A stretch of 64,000 nt of DNA from Euborellia annulipes. Lineage: Eukaryota > Arthropoda > Insecta > Dermaptera > Anisolabididae. A model generated the notes under the pieces. It saw only the letters and a program-made list of their open reading frames with translations, was not told the DNA's origin and ran no database searches. The stretch covers positions 31,473 to 95,472 of the forward strand of contig JAKCPI010000346.1 of NCBI GenBank assembly GCA_023213315.1, in the 5' to 3' direction. Positions 43,611-57,400 of the stretch are shown in pieces (positions within the stretch are counted from its first letter, which is position 1; every line of letters starts with the position of its first letter). The position numbers and the translations under genes were made by a program.

Positions 43611-44137
43611 TCAGGTCTATTCTGTAAGCAAAAATGTTAACTTTTAACATCTGTAAACAACATTAATTCATTTTAACACTTTCTTGTCTTAAATTGCTAT
43701 TCTGTAAGTAAAAACTTACAGTCAATAGTGTTAAAAAATAGAGAGAATATTTTAACGCCGTATTTAATAAATGGCGTCTTTAACCTAAAAAGTAAGGTTA
43801 TGATTTTGGCAGCTTTGAGATAAAAGCAACATGTTAACGTCGCTGTTATTTAGGGAATAGCATATTTTAACGCTGGTGTGCTAGATATGCCTACTAGATT
43901 GAAAATAACAAATCAAGTTAGTAATGCGCATGCGCGGGGTGTAAAACACAAACAAGCAGAAAACAGCTATCTTAATATGGATCGTTAACATCTGGTGCTA
44001 AAAAGTAAAATGTTAACGTCACTGTTAAAACTTGATTTAGAGAATAGCGTTTTTTAAAGCTGATGTTATTACTCTACTTTTTAACATCCAATTTATATTG
44101 TTAAAATTTAACACTTATTTTTAGAGAATAGACCTGA
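43611..44137 (-). mobile_element. TIR element with internal GTTAAC repeats, copy 2
   Basis: TCAGGTCTATTCTGTAAGC on the left and TTAGAGAATAGACCTGA on the right, flanked by ATAT on both sides. It is the reverse complement of the copy at 1965-2533, including GACGCCATTTA and CCAGATGTTAACGAT blocks. Confidence 0.85.
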
Positions 44138-44296
44138 ATATCGGATAAATTTGTCAATAAAGAAAGAAATTTTAATTATTTATCCCTGGACTTTAGCATA
44201 GAAGTTGAAGTCTCGCTTCTTTATGAAGTGTTTCGGAACAATAAAAATTTATTGAAATCATTTATTTATTTATTTTTTTTATTTTTTTAAGGTTTT

Positions 44297-44415
44297 TTTT
44301 TCGGCATATGAACCTATTTAGACCCTGTCAATTTAATGGTAGCCAATTGAAATAGATATGGTGGACTGCGAACCCTCGACCTCTAGCACTAGAAGCTTTA
44401 CATCTGGTCATTGAA
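44297..44415 (-). mobile_element. SINE copy
   Basis: On minus, GGTCGAGGGTTCGCAGTCC (B box), then CAGGGTCTAAATAGGTTCAT and ATGCCGAAAAAA, the shared tail. Confidence 0.7.
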
Positions 44416-45737
44416 ATCATGAAAACAAACAATTTAAATAAATAAAGACCTAGAAGTCCTAAGATGTCAAAAAAAATATAAAAAATTATTTACCCCTGTA
44501 AATTACTGATAACTATAAAAAAAGATGATAAATGTGTTGCCTAACTAAAGGCGTATTTTTTTTTAACGAAATTTTTGCTAAAAAATAAATTTGCCCCAAA
44601 TAAATAAAATTATATTTTTAATATTTCGCCCTACCTATTTTTTAATTTTAGCGTTTCTTGGAAGAATATTTTTTAGTACTGTCTTAAAAATCTCGAGTTC
44701 TTTTTACCTTTTAATACTACGTATTTGGTGTTATATTTATAAATATTTGATGATAAATGATGTGCTAATTTTACAAATGAAATTCTTATGACTTATGTCA
44801 ATATAAATAATCGTAATTCTGATAAAATACGTATCTCAGTTCATAAGATAAGGTCATTTATCCGTAATAATGTTTATCTTTTTTAGGAAGAAAAAAATAA
44901 ACTCTATTAAAAAAAAAAAATTCCATTACTAGATCGCTAATTCAACCTAAATTTAGAAGTGTCATGATATCATAACTGGGAGTGGAAATTGTATTTACGG
45001 TTCTTTCTTACTTTTCTCTTTTTTTTTTCATAGTGAAGGTAATATTTTAAAAGGTTGATGCAACATTCAAGATGCCAAAATATTTAAGCAACCAGAGGGA
45101 AAAAAAGAGTCGAGTGAGAGTGAAAGGGAGGGGATGGTTGGCATTCAGACGGCCTTGTCTCATCAAATTCCGACGCGACGTAAAAAATAATGGTTGCTTC
45201 TCTCTCTCTCTTATTCCGAATGTCTGTCAGTGTGAGTGGAACCGTCATATTGCGCAATGTTCTTCTATGGGTGGTGTGTGTATTTTTTTTGTGGATGTGT
45301 TAGTGTACAGGTGAGAGCGAAAGCGGGGCGCGTGGGCGGCTACAAAAAAAAAAAAAAAAAAAAATCAACCTCTCTATCCCAAGCAACCATTCGGCTCGAC
45401 ATCCATCAAAATCCTTGACTTGGTTCTGAGTTAACCTACATTTCTGCCCCCCACCATCACTTGGCCGCAAACCACACAGACAGCCTTTATTACATCATTA
45501 AGAGAGCTACCGACAGCTCAGGAAAAGCTATTAGCATAATGCGAGATCTTTAAGAAGTTTGTTAATTTTGTTTTTTGTCACACATACTTTTCGGCATTAA
45601 TTAAATTAAATTTACGGGACGGAATTTGGATTCCGTTATTTTTATTTATTTTTTTTTAATAAAGAAATTATTTATATTCCTTCATTCCGAAGTTGTTTGG
45701 TTTTGGAGCTTTGAAAATACATTTTTAATTCCCACTA
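44416..45737. other. Intergenic
   Basis: Positions 45070-45530 are GC-richer with an 80-codon plus frame of no known family and a poly-A/T run at 45344. No supporting signals. Confidence 0.45.
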
Positions 45738-45905
45738 CTTAGCCCTCGGGCCTTGGTGTAGGGGTTAGCGTGCTGGCCGTCTGTACCAAGGATCGCTGGT
45801 TCACATCCCGTCTCATGCGACAAAAATTTATTTCAAATTAATTAGCTACCAATAAATAGAGGCGGGTCTAAATGGCCTCCGATGCCTAAAAAGATTGTAA
45901 ATACA
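45738..45905 (+). mobile_element. tRNA-derived SINE
   Basis: GGCCTTGGTGTAGGGGTTAG (A box) and CGCTGGTTCACATCCCG (B box) are followed by AATAAATAGAGGCGGG and TCTAAATGGCCTCCGATGCC. Tail-only fragments follow at 45930-45975 and 46575-46615. Confidence 0.8.
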
Positions 45906-48900
45906 TTTAAAAAAAAATTCCCCCTTGAAAAAAAAGGTCTAAAAGGCTTCAGATGCCGAAATTGACAAATTTTAAAAACACCTGTTTTTTTTTTAACTTG
46001 AATTATTTTAAAATAAATATTTATTTATTACATAAACTAAAATTAATGATAATGCAAATTATTATAATTAATTTGATTAATACTTAATTTTAGGATTATT
46101 GTAAAATTATTATAGATTTAATTAAAATTTATTTTACAGATAGCAAATTCTGGTGGTTTATGCTCTTTGAGGACGTTCATATTTAATGTTCTTGGTAGTT
46201 ATTGTATTTGTACGGTGTTCCTTGCTAACAATGTTTTTTTTAAATATTTTTAGACAATTTTTTAAACTATTTATTGTTGTATTATTGTATTTTTATTGTT
46301 TGGGTTATACAAATTTTGTAACTATTTTTAGCTCAATGGCTCTATGCCATTTTTAATTGATCAATGTAATGCTAATATTCAGTTTTAATTCATTGGAGTA
46401 ATTTTTTATTTATAATATAATAAGAATGATAAAAATTTTGTTGTTTTATATAAAATTTTAAAGGGGGAAAAAATGGATTAACATTGGCAAATTATAATCT
46501 TTATAACAATACATAAACAAGAGACAATTTGTATCTGTAAAATCAATTTTAATTAATTAAATTAAATAAAAACTGTGACTTTAATGGCCTCAGATACCGA
46601 GAAAGACTTAAACAAATTTCTCACTATATTTTAAAAAAAATTTATTATTCACAAAATACACACTATTTATGGACAAAGATATCGTCACTAAGTCTAAGAA
46701 AAGCTTTAAGGAAGACGAAAAATTCTTTTCAGAATAATGTTTTCGTCTTAAAATGGAATTGCCAGGTGTAAACATGTTATTAAAAAATTTAGTATGCAAA
46801 TCACCTTCTTAATTTTCGAAGGATTTTCCTATGGAATCCCAACACGTCATTGAGCGTTCCTGGTAATACACCTACATACTCCCTCAAACAGGGTGTGTTG
46901 TTTTTAATTTTATATAACTCTTTTTTAAGTGAAAGTGTTAGTCATCATTTGTTGTTATAAATAAAAATCATACAGATGAAAAATTATTTTGTTATATAAA
47001 TAAATAAATATTTAAAAAAAAAAATGTAATATTTCATCATTTGTGTGTCACAATATTTATATCAAGTGCATGTCAGGGTGACATGCTTTTTTTTGTTTTT
47101 ATTTTCACCTGAAGCAACTCAACCAAGTCTAGGATAGACAAGAGAAACTTAGAGGAGTAAAGGAAGAAAAAAAATAAACATAAACATTGAAAAAAAAAAG
47201 ACAATGCGGCGCATTTTTGAGTATATGTGAGGCAATAACCAGGTCGGGAAGCCGCTTTCTCTCTCTGGCTTGCGGCTATTGTGTCTACGAACAGACTCAC
47301 CGAGAAACGGGAGGGAATTTTATATCCAAATTAGCGAGCTTTAAAAAAAAAAAAAATTGTTAAGCATTTAATTAATCTGACCTAGATTAAAAAAAGTAAT
47401 TGTTATCAGAAGAGAAAACATAACAAGAGAACTTTTTCTTCAATTAAGAATATATTTATTTTTATTATAAAATAACACTAGTAATTACTAAGTTAATTAT
47501 TTTCTACAAGTATTAATTAAATTGAATCTTCCAACAAGGAAATTGTTCGTTTCTAAATCGATTTGTATGTCGAGAACTTTATGATATATAGAAGAGAAAT
47601 AAATTCTACCTAGAATTGAATTTAACTATTTTTATTGTAAAATATTTATAGTCTAGTTAAATTATTTATTTAAAAAAAAATGGGGCTATGGATGGGATTC
47701 GAACCCAGGTTCCTTCACTTTACTGCTCTTTTTTTAGTTAAACAGGGATTGGTAAACTAAAGGGCACGAGTTCTATTCTAGGGAGTACCCATTTTTTTTT
47801 TTTTTTAAAGATATTTTTTTTTTTATTTATTTTATTTGCTCCGGTTTTTTAAGATAATAAACGATAAATTTATATGTTATAATTTATTATTATTCTTACA
47901 CAAAATAAAATTTTATTCTTCATTGTTGTTGAGAAGACAACAATAAGCAAATATAAACAAATAGGTATTTTTGTTTGATATTATTAAAATTCCATATATT
48001 TTTACTTGTTTATTTCTTAAAATGATTGATTTATATTTATGTTGTTGTAATTTTAAAGGAAGTCATATTTTTTTTTTTTGTTTTGTTTATTTTTTTATTT
48101 ATTTTGATGATAATTTGAAAATTGTTTTCGACCTTTCACATATTTTAAAAACAAACTCACAATAAGAGTATTGTATTTATTTATTTTTTCTTCTTTTTGT
48201 TATTCTTGTGTTGTAACAAGTTTGATTTATAAATAAAAGTTTAAACAATTCATTTAATTCGGTTTCGTTAATTGTAATCAAGAGATTTTTTTTTTTTTTT
48301 TTGTAAATTTCAAATCGGTTAATTTGTTCAACTTGTTTTAAAGTGTAGGAGTTGGTTTTCTCGTGATTGAATTTAGTAGACCTGGTGGTTGGTGTCTCTC
48401 TTCTAATCTAGAGCGGCCACACCCTTCCAATGTCCTGTTTTAAATCCTAGTATAATAATAATAATAATAAATCTGCATATTTATCATTCATGCATCTTTT
48501 GTTATTATGTTATTTAATTTTATGTTATCCCTATTACATACAGTACATGTCCATCCATTAAATTTGCAAAAATAAGCGTGTGTGTAAATAATTTTTTTTA
48601 CCAACTTCATTTCTAGTATAATATAAAAACAATATAAAAGAAATCTTAAAAAATTTATTATTGTGATATTACGAAATTGGTTTTATTTATTTCTGCATTC
48701 AAGATTATGAAAAATAATGGAATTCCATACATTTCTGAAATGCAATCGCTATTCCATTGACTTTTTTTTTTTACATTTTAAAATTTTTGAATTAAAAAAA
48801 ATTCTGCCTTTTCTAAGATTCGTGATTATTTTAAATTTGTTGTAGAGGCTTATAAAAAATCTTTATACGAATTTACAATAATAAAAAAAAATACATAAAT

Positions 48901-49214
48901 AACATAGTAATTTACATATTATGAAATTCTTTTTTGTGTTTTTAAATGCAGGTCGTCTCATTAAAGCAAATCAAAACAAACTACTATTATATATTCTTAC
49001 TCTAAAAATTTAGTTCATTATAATAGATACATATTTAAATACTTTCATTTTCTAAAATACAGTATTAAATAATAACTCAACAATTAAGGGGTTAGTTTTA
49101 TATCGAATTAAGAATCAATCCCACTATAAACCACAAATAATCCCCGACTACAGAAAAAAATTATATTTTTTAACAGCGACAAAAGTAAACCCAAAAAAAG
49201 CCCAAATTTCATAT
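45906..49214. other. Intergenic, AT-rich
   Basis: SINE tails at 45930-45975 and 46575-46615 and a tRNA-like segment at 47685-47795. Positions 47210-47320 are slightly GC-richer. No gene recognised. Confidence 0.5.
47685..47795 (-). mobile_element. tRNA-like SINE fragment
   Basis: On minus, ACCTGGGTTCGAATCCCAT is a perfect B-box/T-arm, followed by CCATAGCCCC. The A-box side is degenerate, so this is not an intact tRNA gene. Confidence 0.45.
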
Positions 49215-49559
49215 ACTGTCAAAAAATATGAGTTTTCAATCGTATTTCATAAACTGTAAAAAAAAATTAATCACATTTAAGTAGTTTAAAAAGTATGATA
49301 TTCTTAACAAAAGTAGTCGAGATGGTAGAGGCGTGAAGGGAAGAAATCAAGAGCTCGAGTTCAAACCTCTCGAGGGGCGGTTTTTTTTTTAAACTAGTGT
49401 AGGAAATTTTTCATAAACCCATTTATTAAACTTTTAGTAAATTGGTTTAAAAGAGTTCATTTTTTAGTATATCAACTTTTTCAGATACCCGAATATAAAT
49501 TTCTATAACAAACTTCGAATACAAGTTTATGGATATCGCTTGAAAATTTTTAACAGTGT
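49215..49559 (+). mobile_element. CACTGTTAA element carrying a tRNA-like core, copy 2
   Basis: The core AGTAGTCGAGATGGTAGAGG (A box, 49312) and GAGCTCGAGTTCAAACCTC (B box, 49351) lies between ends ATGAGTTTTCAATCG and GAAAATTTTTAACAGTG. Same layout as 39478-39839. Confidence 0.75.
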
Positions 49560-50916
49560 AACTATAACACATGATGACTTCAAAAAAAAAAGAAAAACAA
49601 ATGATTAATTTCCTATCTACTAATATTCTTATTTATATATTCATTGACGTCAGTATATTTACATAAATCAACATGTATAAAACATTTTTTTTTTTTTTTT
49701 GATTGGAATTTCGAGCAATTGCGAAGACTTAGGTGGGGCCCTGGGAATGCGCGAGGGTGTGTGCCGAGAGAGCTCAAGTCAGGCCTAGACCTAGTGCCGA
49801 TTGCGGTTCAACCGGCAACAACTAGGTTAGGCTTGCTAGTTGGTTATTCAACCTCTGGGGCGTTGCATCGCCCTCGGCCCACTCCATTTAGTCGTAAATA
49901 ACTTGACCATGCTGCTGACTAGGGATAAAAGGGGCCGACCAACTATGGCCCAAGATCCTATAGACAAATATAGAGCAACGAGTGTTTGCTGTCCTCAAAA
50001 TTCCTCTACCAGATGCATCAATTTAATCAACAGATGTGCGTATTGCATCTCTCTCTCTTTTAGTTCAATATCTTTATCAGATAACCGATTATTGGTTGTT
50101 TACGAAAATAATTTTGTGTTGTTTTTCTGGCCTTGATCTCAAGGTGGCAAGAGGGCTGACTGACTACATATTATAACATATACAGGATCTTGCGGTTGTG
50201 AATGTCAACTTTCTGTTATTCAAAGTCACGGATGCAAACTCGCCAATGATTAAGTATTGTATTGGTGAATAGGGTTTGTTTGTAAACTAGGTGATGGTTT
50301 TCATACAAGGCTCTATGAGTCAAATTTTGATGATTGGAGATAAGTAGCTACCCTTGGACTCAACCAGGATATCAGATTTTAATTTCAGTCGAAAAATTGC
50401 ACTTTATTAAAGGCAATGACCTAAAAGTAAAAATAAAAAGATCAAGGAAGTATTAAATATTTTCTCATCCAGGAAAAGCTTGGGTATTTCCAAAACCAAA
50501 CCAACAATTAATTCAAAGATGAAGTTGAGTGTTCATGTTGAAAAAGCCACCAGCTCAATGTATGAATGATGGAGTATTAAACTAAAGCATGATTTTATGA
50601 GCCAACCCTAGAACAATAGCAATCTAAGTCTCTTAACCGGATATACTTAAGTATGCGCAACTCAAAGTTATAATACAGATTTAATGTACAGGCGCGCGGG
50701 CAGTCGGTCGTATTCACAATTTATGTTTGTTTCAATCAAAGCTGGGGCAACTCAATCTCCTCTCGATTATGAAATCTTGGCGACAATCTCTCTCTCTCTC
50801 TGGGTGTTATTTAAATTTATGTAAAATCGTTTTGGCATGCGAGCCGCATTAAATCGAGTTACAGTTTAGAAATCGTCAATTACAAAATGTCGAAGTGGGG
50901 GTGGAGTTGTTTTTTT
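49560..50916. other. Intergenic with GC-rich block 49720-49980
   Basis: The block opens two plus frames without recognisable domains. Positions 50200-50650 have gene-like composition but stops in each frame that I read. Both may be decayed elements. Confidence 0.4.
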
Positions 50917-51545
50917 ACTTTCTCTTACCTCTATATATGTTAATATATATAGAGAGAAAGTTTTGGATTCATTTCTAAAATTCGATGTCAAGATTTTGAC
51001 GGATATACACGTTTTGAGGTCCCCTGAATCCAAAAAGTGGTTTTCGCGACATGGTCTGTCTGTGTTCAATATGAAGGAGAGCTAGAAGGTTGAAATTTTA
51101 TATTTAAGTTAGGCACCCACCTAGGGCGTGAAAATAAGATTTTGAACAAAATCGGTTAAAAAGTACTAGTACTTTACTAAATGTAGTTTTTCAGTTTTTT
51201 TTCTATTTTCTCAAAATTCGCTTCGAATGATTTTGATTAAATTTCAAAAATCAATTATTTATTAGATGCTCTTTAAAATGTATATTCTCATTTTGCCATT
51301 GAAATCTTCTGAAGACCACTTTACTCTTGTACTTCATAGGAAAGATAGGAGAAATGGTTGCTATGGTAACAAAATATGAATATTTTCCCATGTTTATAAA
51401 TTTTACATCTTGAATTTTAATATATCGGCGGTAACTAAATATATATCGACACGAAAAATCTGATGTGACAAGCACAGAACACAACTTTCGATTATCGAAG
51501 GTAAGAGAAAGTTGTGTGCTGTGTGACAGTCACACCACATTTTTT
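50917..51545 (+). mobile_element. 0.7-kb hairpin-ended repeat, copy B
   Basis: Starts TTACTTTCTCTTACC and ends in the hairpin at 51462-51537 with CACAACTTTCGATTATCGAA and the TGTGAC/GTCACA arms. Interior blocks match 16168-16860 in reverse order. Confidence 0.85.
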
Positions 51546-52494
51546 TTCTAACTATACAATATTTTACAAAGTGTGAAATGCATTTTTTTCTCTCTCCTAT
51601 CGTTCGAAATATAGGTTATATACATGTAGATATCTCTCCTTCCAGATGATAACAAATAAAGATAACGGATTATCAGTCGTTATGGTGGCATTTGGAACGC
51701 GGTCACAATATTGTTTATGTTGTCGTTAATAAATAAAAATAAATAAATTTTCAAATCTTTTTTATATTACTCCACCCACTAAGCAAAATCGAATCCTTAT
51801 TATAGAAAAAAAAAATAAATAAATAAATGAGTTGACAAGATAGACAATAGACCTTGTCAAGTAATCAAATCATTGCGCTGAGTTAATTAAAAATTCGCAA
51901 TTAAAAAAAAAAAAATATTTTGACACGTGTTGGGTTAAAAAAACATGTTTGTTCATAAATATAATTATGCTAAATGAATACAAAACATCAACTTTGATAA
52001 AAAAAAAAATATATTAAAAACGATAATGCAAAATATTTCTGTGATTTTTTTTTTTAATTACTAAATAATTTCTCAGCAAATAAATTAGATTGTTTTCTAC
52101 AAACTAAGGATTATTTTATAAATAGCTTGATTTAGAAATATTAATTAAATAGATTGTGGTATGATTAGATTCGTAGAAAAAAAAAAAATCATTTTCTTTT
52201 ATATTTTTTTTTTTTTTTAATTAAAATATAATTACTATTTTTTTTTATAATAAAAAAAAAAGACGAAAAATGTAATAATCATAAAAGCCAACTGATTATT
52301 GTTAGAGGAGAACCCAACAATGCAAATTTTATACGATGTAGTTGGTTTCTTCATTCCCATGGTTAAATCGACAGCCTTGTAATACCTCCTAATCTTATTA
52401 TAAAAGATACCGATTCTCCAGGACCTCCGGTAGAAGGGAAAGGAGATAAATCTTCCCAGGGGACATCAACTAAAATAAATTCCCAAAGAAAAAA
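51546..52494. other. Intergenic, AT-rich
   Basis: Homopolymer-rich. Positions 52350-52470 may be the 5' part of the SINE-like copy that follows. Confidence 0.5.
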
Positions 52495-52605
52495 AAATTC
52501 AACAAGACTAAGTATGTTTATTAGTGGTGGAAAGGCTGGAGATCCTGGGTTTGATTCCCGGGGCCCACCAACAAAAAACATACTCTTGTTAAATATATCT
52601 ATGAT
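52495..52605 (+). mobile_element. Second SINE-like family, copy 2
   Basis: GATCCTGGGTTTGATTCCCG is a B box, followed by CCACCAACAAAAAACATAC and TTGTTAAATATATC. It matches 36425-36545. Confidence 0.6.
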
Positions 52606-52824
52606 TAGTTAAGTCTGAATCGAGATATATTGAATACTAATATCTTATTCAAATATATGGAAAAAAATTTCAAAATTTAAAAAATTCCAACTTTAAATGA
52701 CTCAAGAAAAAAAAATTCAAAAATATTTTCATTAAATTTCCCCTCGGAGGAAGCCTCAGCCCTTTAAGCTCTGACTCTTAGCGCTTTCTGATTTAAAAAT
52801 TGGGTACTTTTTTTAAATTTGTTT

Positions 52825-52960
52825 TAAGGTTTCTAACGACATTTAGACCCTATCCCTATTTATTGTGTCAATTCAATTAAAATAAATTTTTTTTCTCTTG
52901 GGACCCCAGGCACGTGAAATCCAATACCTTGAGTTGTGTCATCCAGGACTCGCAGAACAA
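52825..52960 (-). mobile_element. SINE copy, degenerate
   Basis: ACATTTAGACCCTATCCCTA (inverse tail) followed by a worn tRNA-like head near GGGACCCCAGGCACG. Confidence 0.45.
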
Positions 52961-53090
52961 AGCAAGGCAACACGAAAAAAAACTGGTGTCTAAACACATT
53001 GGAGAGCAGTTATGTTCTTAAATTTGACAAAAGCAGAGGTGTCTAATCTCTAAAAAAACTCGAATTTAGTCCACGTTAAGTGACACGTTT

Positions 53091-53157
53091 CACACAGTTT
53101 CTGTCAGATGAAAGTCTAGCGCAGGACTGCCAAAGTGTGCGTCACAGAAACTGTGCG
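53091..53157. repeat. Small inverted repeat
   Basis: CACAGTTTCTGTCAGATG at 53093 and CGTCACAGAAACTGTG ending near 53155 pair over about 14 bp around a GC-richer loop. It may be a tiny MITE. Confidence 0.55.
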
Positions 53158-54411
53158 CAGTGCAATTTTTTTTTTTTTTTACAATGAACTGACTCAAAGG
53201 TCGCTTTTGAGTGCGCATCTCGGGGTGCTAATTTTGCGAGTTTCCAGCTGCCACAATTTTGAAGCTATCGACCTCAAATTTTTTTTAATAAAGCTATTTA
53301 AAATGTCTACAACTTATAGAAGCCCTTTTTTTTGATTTTTGAAAAAATAAAATTTTTTTTTAGATTAATCGCATTAAATAAAAGATATTTTTAAAAAATT
53401 CGCTCTATAACTTATAGATGATTAAATTAGTAATCATTGTGTTAAAAAATAATTAATTTTTTACCCTTAATTAATTAGCTGGAATCTTTCAAATGAAATG
53501 GAATAAATCCCTTGTATTCCTATGGGAAAAACTAACGCCATCTCTTGCCGCCTAGAGTAACTTGGTAGTCAATCGTGTCCTAACGGTTTTTCGAGACGCT
53601 CACCTTAAAGACAAAATTTTTTATTAATTTTATTTATTATTACCGAGATTCTCTAGTGAAAATAAATAATACATATTGAAATATTTTGAAAATGGAAAAG
53701 TATAATAATTATTTTTCAGATATTTCAAAGTACTTTTTAAAACGCTTCTAATAAATAAATATTTTGAACAAAGAATAAGAAAAATAGCCAACATCACTAT
53801 CATCATCATCATTCATAGTTGCTTAAATTTCCATTCAAGCAACGATGAATATGTGGAATGTTTTCCTCACCGGTTGTTTACCTAAATGTCTATCTATTTC
53901 CGCAAATGGGTCTCTCTTTCTCTCTCGCATAGCTTTACACTTGCGTAATATCAGAAGCGAGTGGGGGGAATTAAAATATGATATCCGAAACGAAACCTAA
54001 TTAGTCTTTTTTTTCCAATTATCATATACATATAGATAAAGCCAAAAAAAGAATCAAAATATCGGCATTTTATTGAAAAATAAATAATTTTATATAATTA
54101 CTACGAGGTGTTATATTATATAGAAAAGGTATTTTTGTGATATTTAATAAACAGAAAATTTCATAACCAGAAATACCAAATCAAAAGACTTCTGTTCAGG
54201 AATTTACTATGTAAATAATATATTCATTCAAAAAGACGAGGAGAATTTATATATTTACTAAATTAAGTAGGTTAAATATACTTTAAAATTACATAAATAG
54301 TGAAAATATGCCAATGATAAAGTTTAGATCCCCTAATTTCCAGATTACGAACATTTTTTTGCAAGCTAAAAATGAATTTATTTTGAAATATAAGAAATAA
54401 TTCTATAGCTC
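53158..54411. other. Intergenic, AT-rich
   Basis: No gene or repeat recognised. Confidence 0.5.
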
Positions 54412-54658
54412 ATAATTGGATGATATTATGCACGAAGGAACCAAGCGCCATTATGATCGAAATTGAGATAAGACCTCCATTATTTATTGAAAATGAAGAT
54501 CTACCTCTTTATTTAAATCACACCCTTATTACTTTATGCACTTTTTTGTATAAAATAATAAAAAAAGTCATTGTTATTGGTTTTGTTTACAAGTATGAAA
54601 ATGAAATGCCCTTATCTCAGATTTAGGTTAATGGCGCTTGGTTCCTTCATCCAATTAT
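54412..54658 (+). mobile_element. TIR element with a conserved small ORF, copy 2
   Basis: ATAATTGGATGA on the left and its inverse TCATCCAATTAT on the right lie outside GAAGGAACCAAGCGCCATTA and its inverse. The frame 54420-54626 keeps KEPSAIMIEIEIRPP, EDLPLYLNH and TFLYK as in the copy at 15103-15328, and differs only after KVIVIGFVY. Confidence 0.85.
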
Positions 54659-56640
54659 GATCGAGACTAACAATTATTCTAAAGATCCTAGCTAGCTATT
54701 CAAATATCTAAAGCTGAAATTATTTACAATTCCTCGATATAAAACTATACTTGAAAGAAATCAATCAGGTCGACCTATAAAAAAAAATATTTTCCAATTT
54801 TGGTTATATTTCTAATCAAATCCAGATGTTATGTTATTTTATACCCTCTGGAAAAATACCTTCCGAGAAAGAATAAATTAATAAAAAAAAAATCATTTTG
54901 ATAAAATTTTGAGAATTGGCGGAAAGGAGCAGCGAATAAATAAAAAAATATACTATAGGCTATACACTAGAGCACGAATCTCTCAAATATTTACTATTTT
55001 TTAATATTATTTTATTTGGTTCACCCTCTTCAGATACGCACTATAAATTTAGTATAATTTAATAGGTATTAATATCTTGTAAGATAAAAGATCTACCAGT
55101 TGATTAAAAAAATTAAAAAAATGAAGCTTTTTTTCAACTAATTTTATTTAATAAAAACAGAAGCGACGTTTCGAACATTTCAACTTTTTCTTTGGGGGTG
55201 GGGAGTAAAATTTTTTATTCCTTAAAATTTACTTACAAATAGGTAACTCAAATTTGGCAAAATATAGTCTATATTTAATTTTTTACATTTTATTTAGAAT
55301 AATATAAAATTTAGAGAGTCCTTGGAAGGGGGGGGGGGGTTCAGTAATAATTCGCAGAAGATGATCTCAATCAGGATCGAAACGTCACATGAGTCTTCAT
55401 TAAATAAAACTGTAGAGCTTACACTAGAGACGACAGTAAATTTTTTTTATATATTTTAATTTTAATATATTCAAATTTTACCCCGAAATAACTCTTTTCA
55501 AACATCCTGAATTAATTATTTAATTTATCACATATCACATATATTTTATTTTTCAAAAGGGCTCTTAGTGCAAGATTAATATTTAAGAAGACGTGATACA
55601 TTTTTTTTTTGTTTATAAGAACGGATGGGAATATGCCCTTCACAATCAACTTGTTACAATTTGAATGATAAGTTATTATACTAATGGGAATAATAAAGAG
55701 TGTAAATATAAATCTTTACGTCACAAGTAAATGGAATTTTTTTTTTTTTTTTTGAGGATAAAAAGGCAGGAAGGAAGGCGAAAGGGGATAGAAAAAAAAA
55801 GGGGCAAAGGGGAAAGGGCAAAGGGCCAGGGGTCCAATGAGGAAGGAAGACTACTTGACTCCGCTACTACGCCATTTCCTCGTTACGTTAATCGGCAAAC
55901 GCCCCGTGCGAAATTCTAAACTTGACTCTCTCCTATCTTTATCCACATCTCATCTCGTCTTCTTGGCTAGTTTAATTTTTTTTTTTTATTGTTTTTTCAG
56001 TTAAATCATGAATGACGCCAATCTTATTACGTCAATTCAAATTAAATATTTACTTGTTAACAATGGTAGTCGTCGTTGTTCTTATCCACGAAAAAAAAAA
56101 TATGACTAGGTAATTTTGTTATTATTATAATATTCAACTGTCTAGTTTGAAAGATAATATTAATAGTCTTTAATATTTCACTTTCGTATACGTAAGTGAT
56201 AACAAAAACCTTTGTCAATCAATTCTTTTGTAGTCGTTTGGATATTCATTGATAATTAGATAACTACGTATAAGGTAATACATTAATAAATTAAAATCTA
56301 CTTACGTTATTATAATATCGATATTATTAAAATTTATTTCAAACAAATTCCTTAGAAACATACGTTAAACTAAAGAAGACATAATTTGTGGTAAGAACTA
56401 GTTTAATCTGACAACATATTAAAGACAATTTGTGTGTGTGTGTGTAGTGGTAGAGGAAAAAAAAACAAAAAAGAAATTGTAATAATTCTTTTTTCTCTAA
56501 ATCTGTTTTGTTTGAGAACTAAAAGTTTGAATGGAAATTAGTTTACAATTGAATTATGACCTTTTTTTTGGCAAAAAAAAAAAAAAAAATACAAAAATGT
56601 GCCAATATATACTTTATATACATACAAAAATAAAAAAATA
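54659..56640. other. Intergenic
   Basis: Contains the GGCGTCATTT-family relative at 55190-55345, a CGAAACGTCAC motif at 55378 and a purine-rich GC block at 55770-55960 with no recognised product. Confidence 0.5.
55190..55345. mobile_element. GGCGTCATTT-family relative, ends eroded
   Basis: AAATTTACTTACAAATAGGTA, CTCAAATTTGGC and a 13-G run match the copies at 19020 and 22700. The ATGACGCC terminus is missing. Confidence 0.6.
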
Positions 56641-57400
56641 AAATCGTCGGAGCGAATTTTGAGAAAATTGAAAAAAAAAATCTTAACTTTTTCCTGTGAA
56701 GTATAAGAGTAAAGTGTGCTTCAAAAGATTTCAAGGGCAAAATGAGAATATACATTTTAAATGACTATCTAAAAAATAATTGATTATTGAATTTTAATCA
56801 AAATCGTTGAAGCAAATTTTGCAAAAAAACTGAAAAAGTACATCAGTAAAGTACTAGTAATTTTTAGCCGATTTTGTCGAAAAAACTTATTTTCAAGCCT
56901 CAGTAGGGTGCTTAACTTAAATATAAAATTTCAACCTCATAGCTCCTATTATTTTTCCTATGAAGTACAAGAGTAAAGTGTGCTTCAAAACCCTTCAAGG
57001 GCAAAATGAAAACATACATTTTAAAAAGCATCAAAAAAATAATTGATTTTCGAAATTTAATAAAAAAAGTTGGAGCGATTTTTGAGAAAACCGAAAAATA
57101 CTGAAAAAATATATCAATAAAGTACTAGTACTTTTTGGTCGATTTTGTTCAAAGGGTTATTTTTAGTGTCCGGGAGGGTACCTAACTTAAATATAAAAAT
57201 TTCAATCCAGTAGCTCAATTCCTTCATGCTTAAAACCGTACAGACAGACCCACTTTTTTGGACTCAAGGGTCTTCAAAACATGTATATCCTTCAAAATCT
57301 CGACATCTAATTTGACAAAGCCGAAAAAACTTAAAAAAAAAAAAATTTGACATGATCGCAATACTTTCTATATATTTCATATTTAGGGTAAGAAAAAGTA
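56641..57400 (-). mobile_element. 0.7-kb hairpin-ended repeat, copy D, internally duplicated
   Basis: Two tandem units of about 260 bp (about 56690-56945 and 56950-57220) each hold GAAGTA.AAGAGTAAAGTG, AAAATAATTGATT and AAGTACTAGTA. The right end GGTAAGAAAAAGTAAAAG fits the family terminus. The hairpin end is absent. Confidence 0.8.
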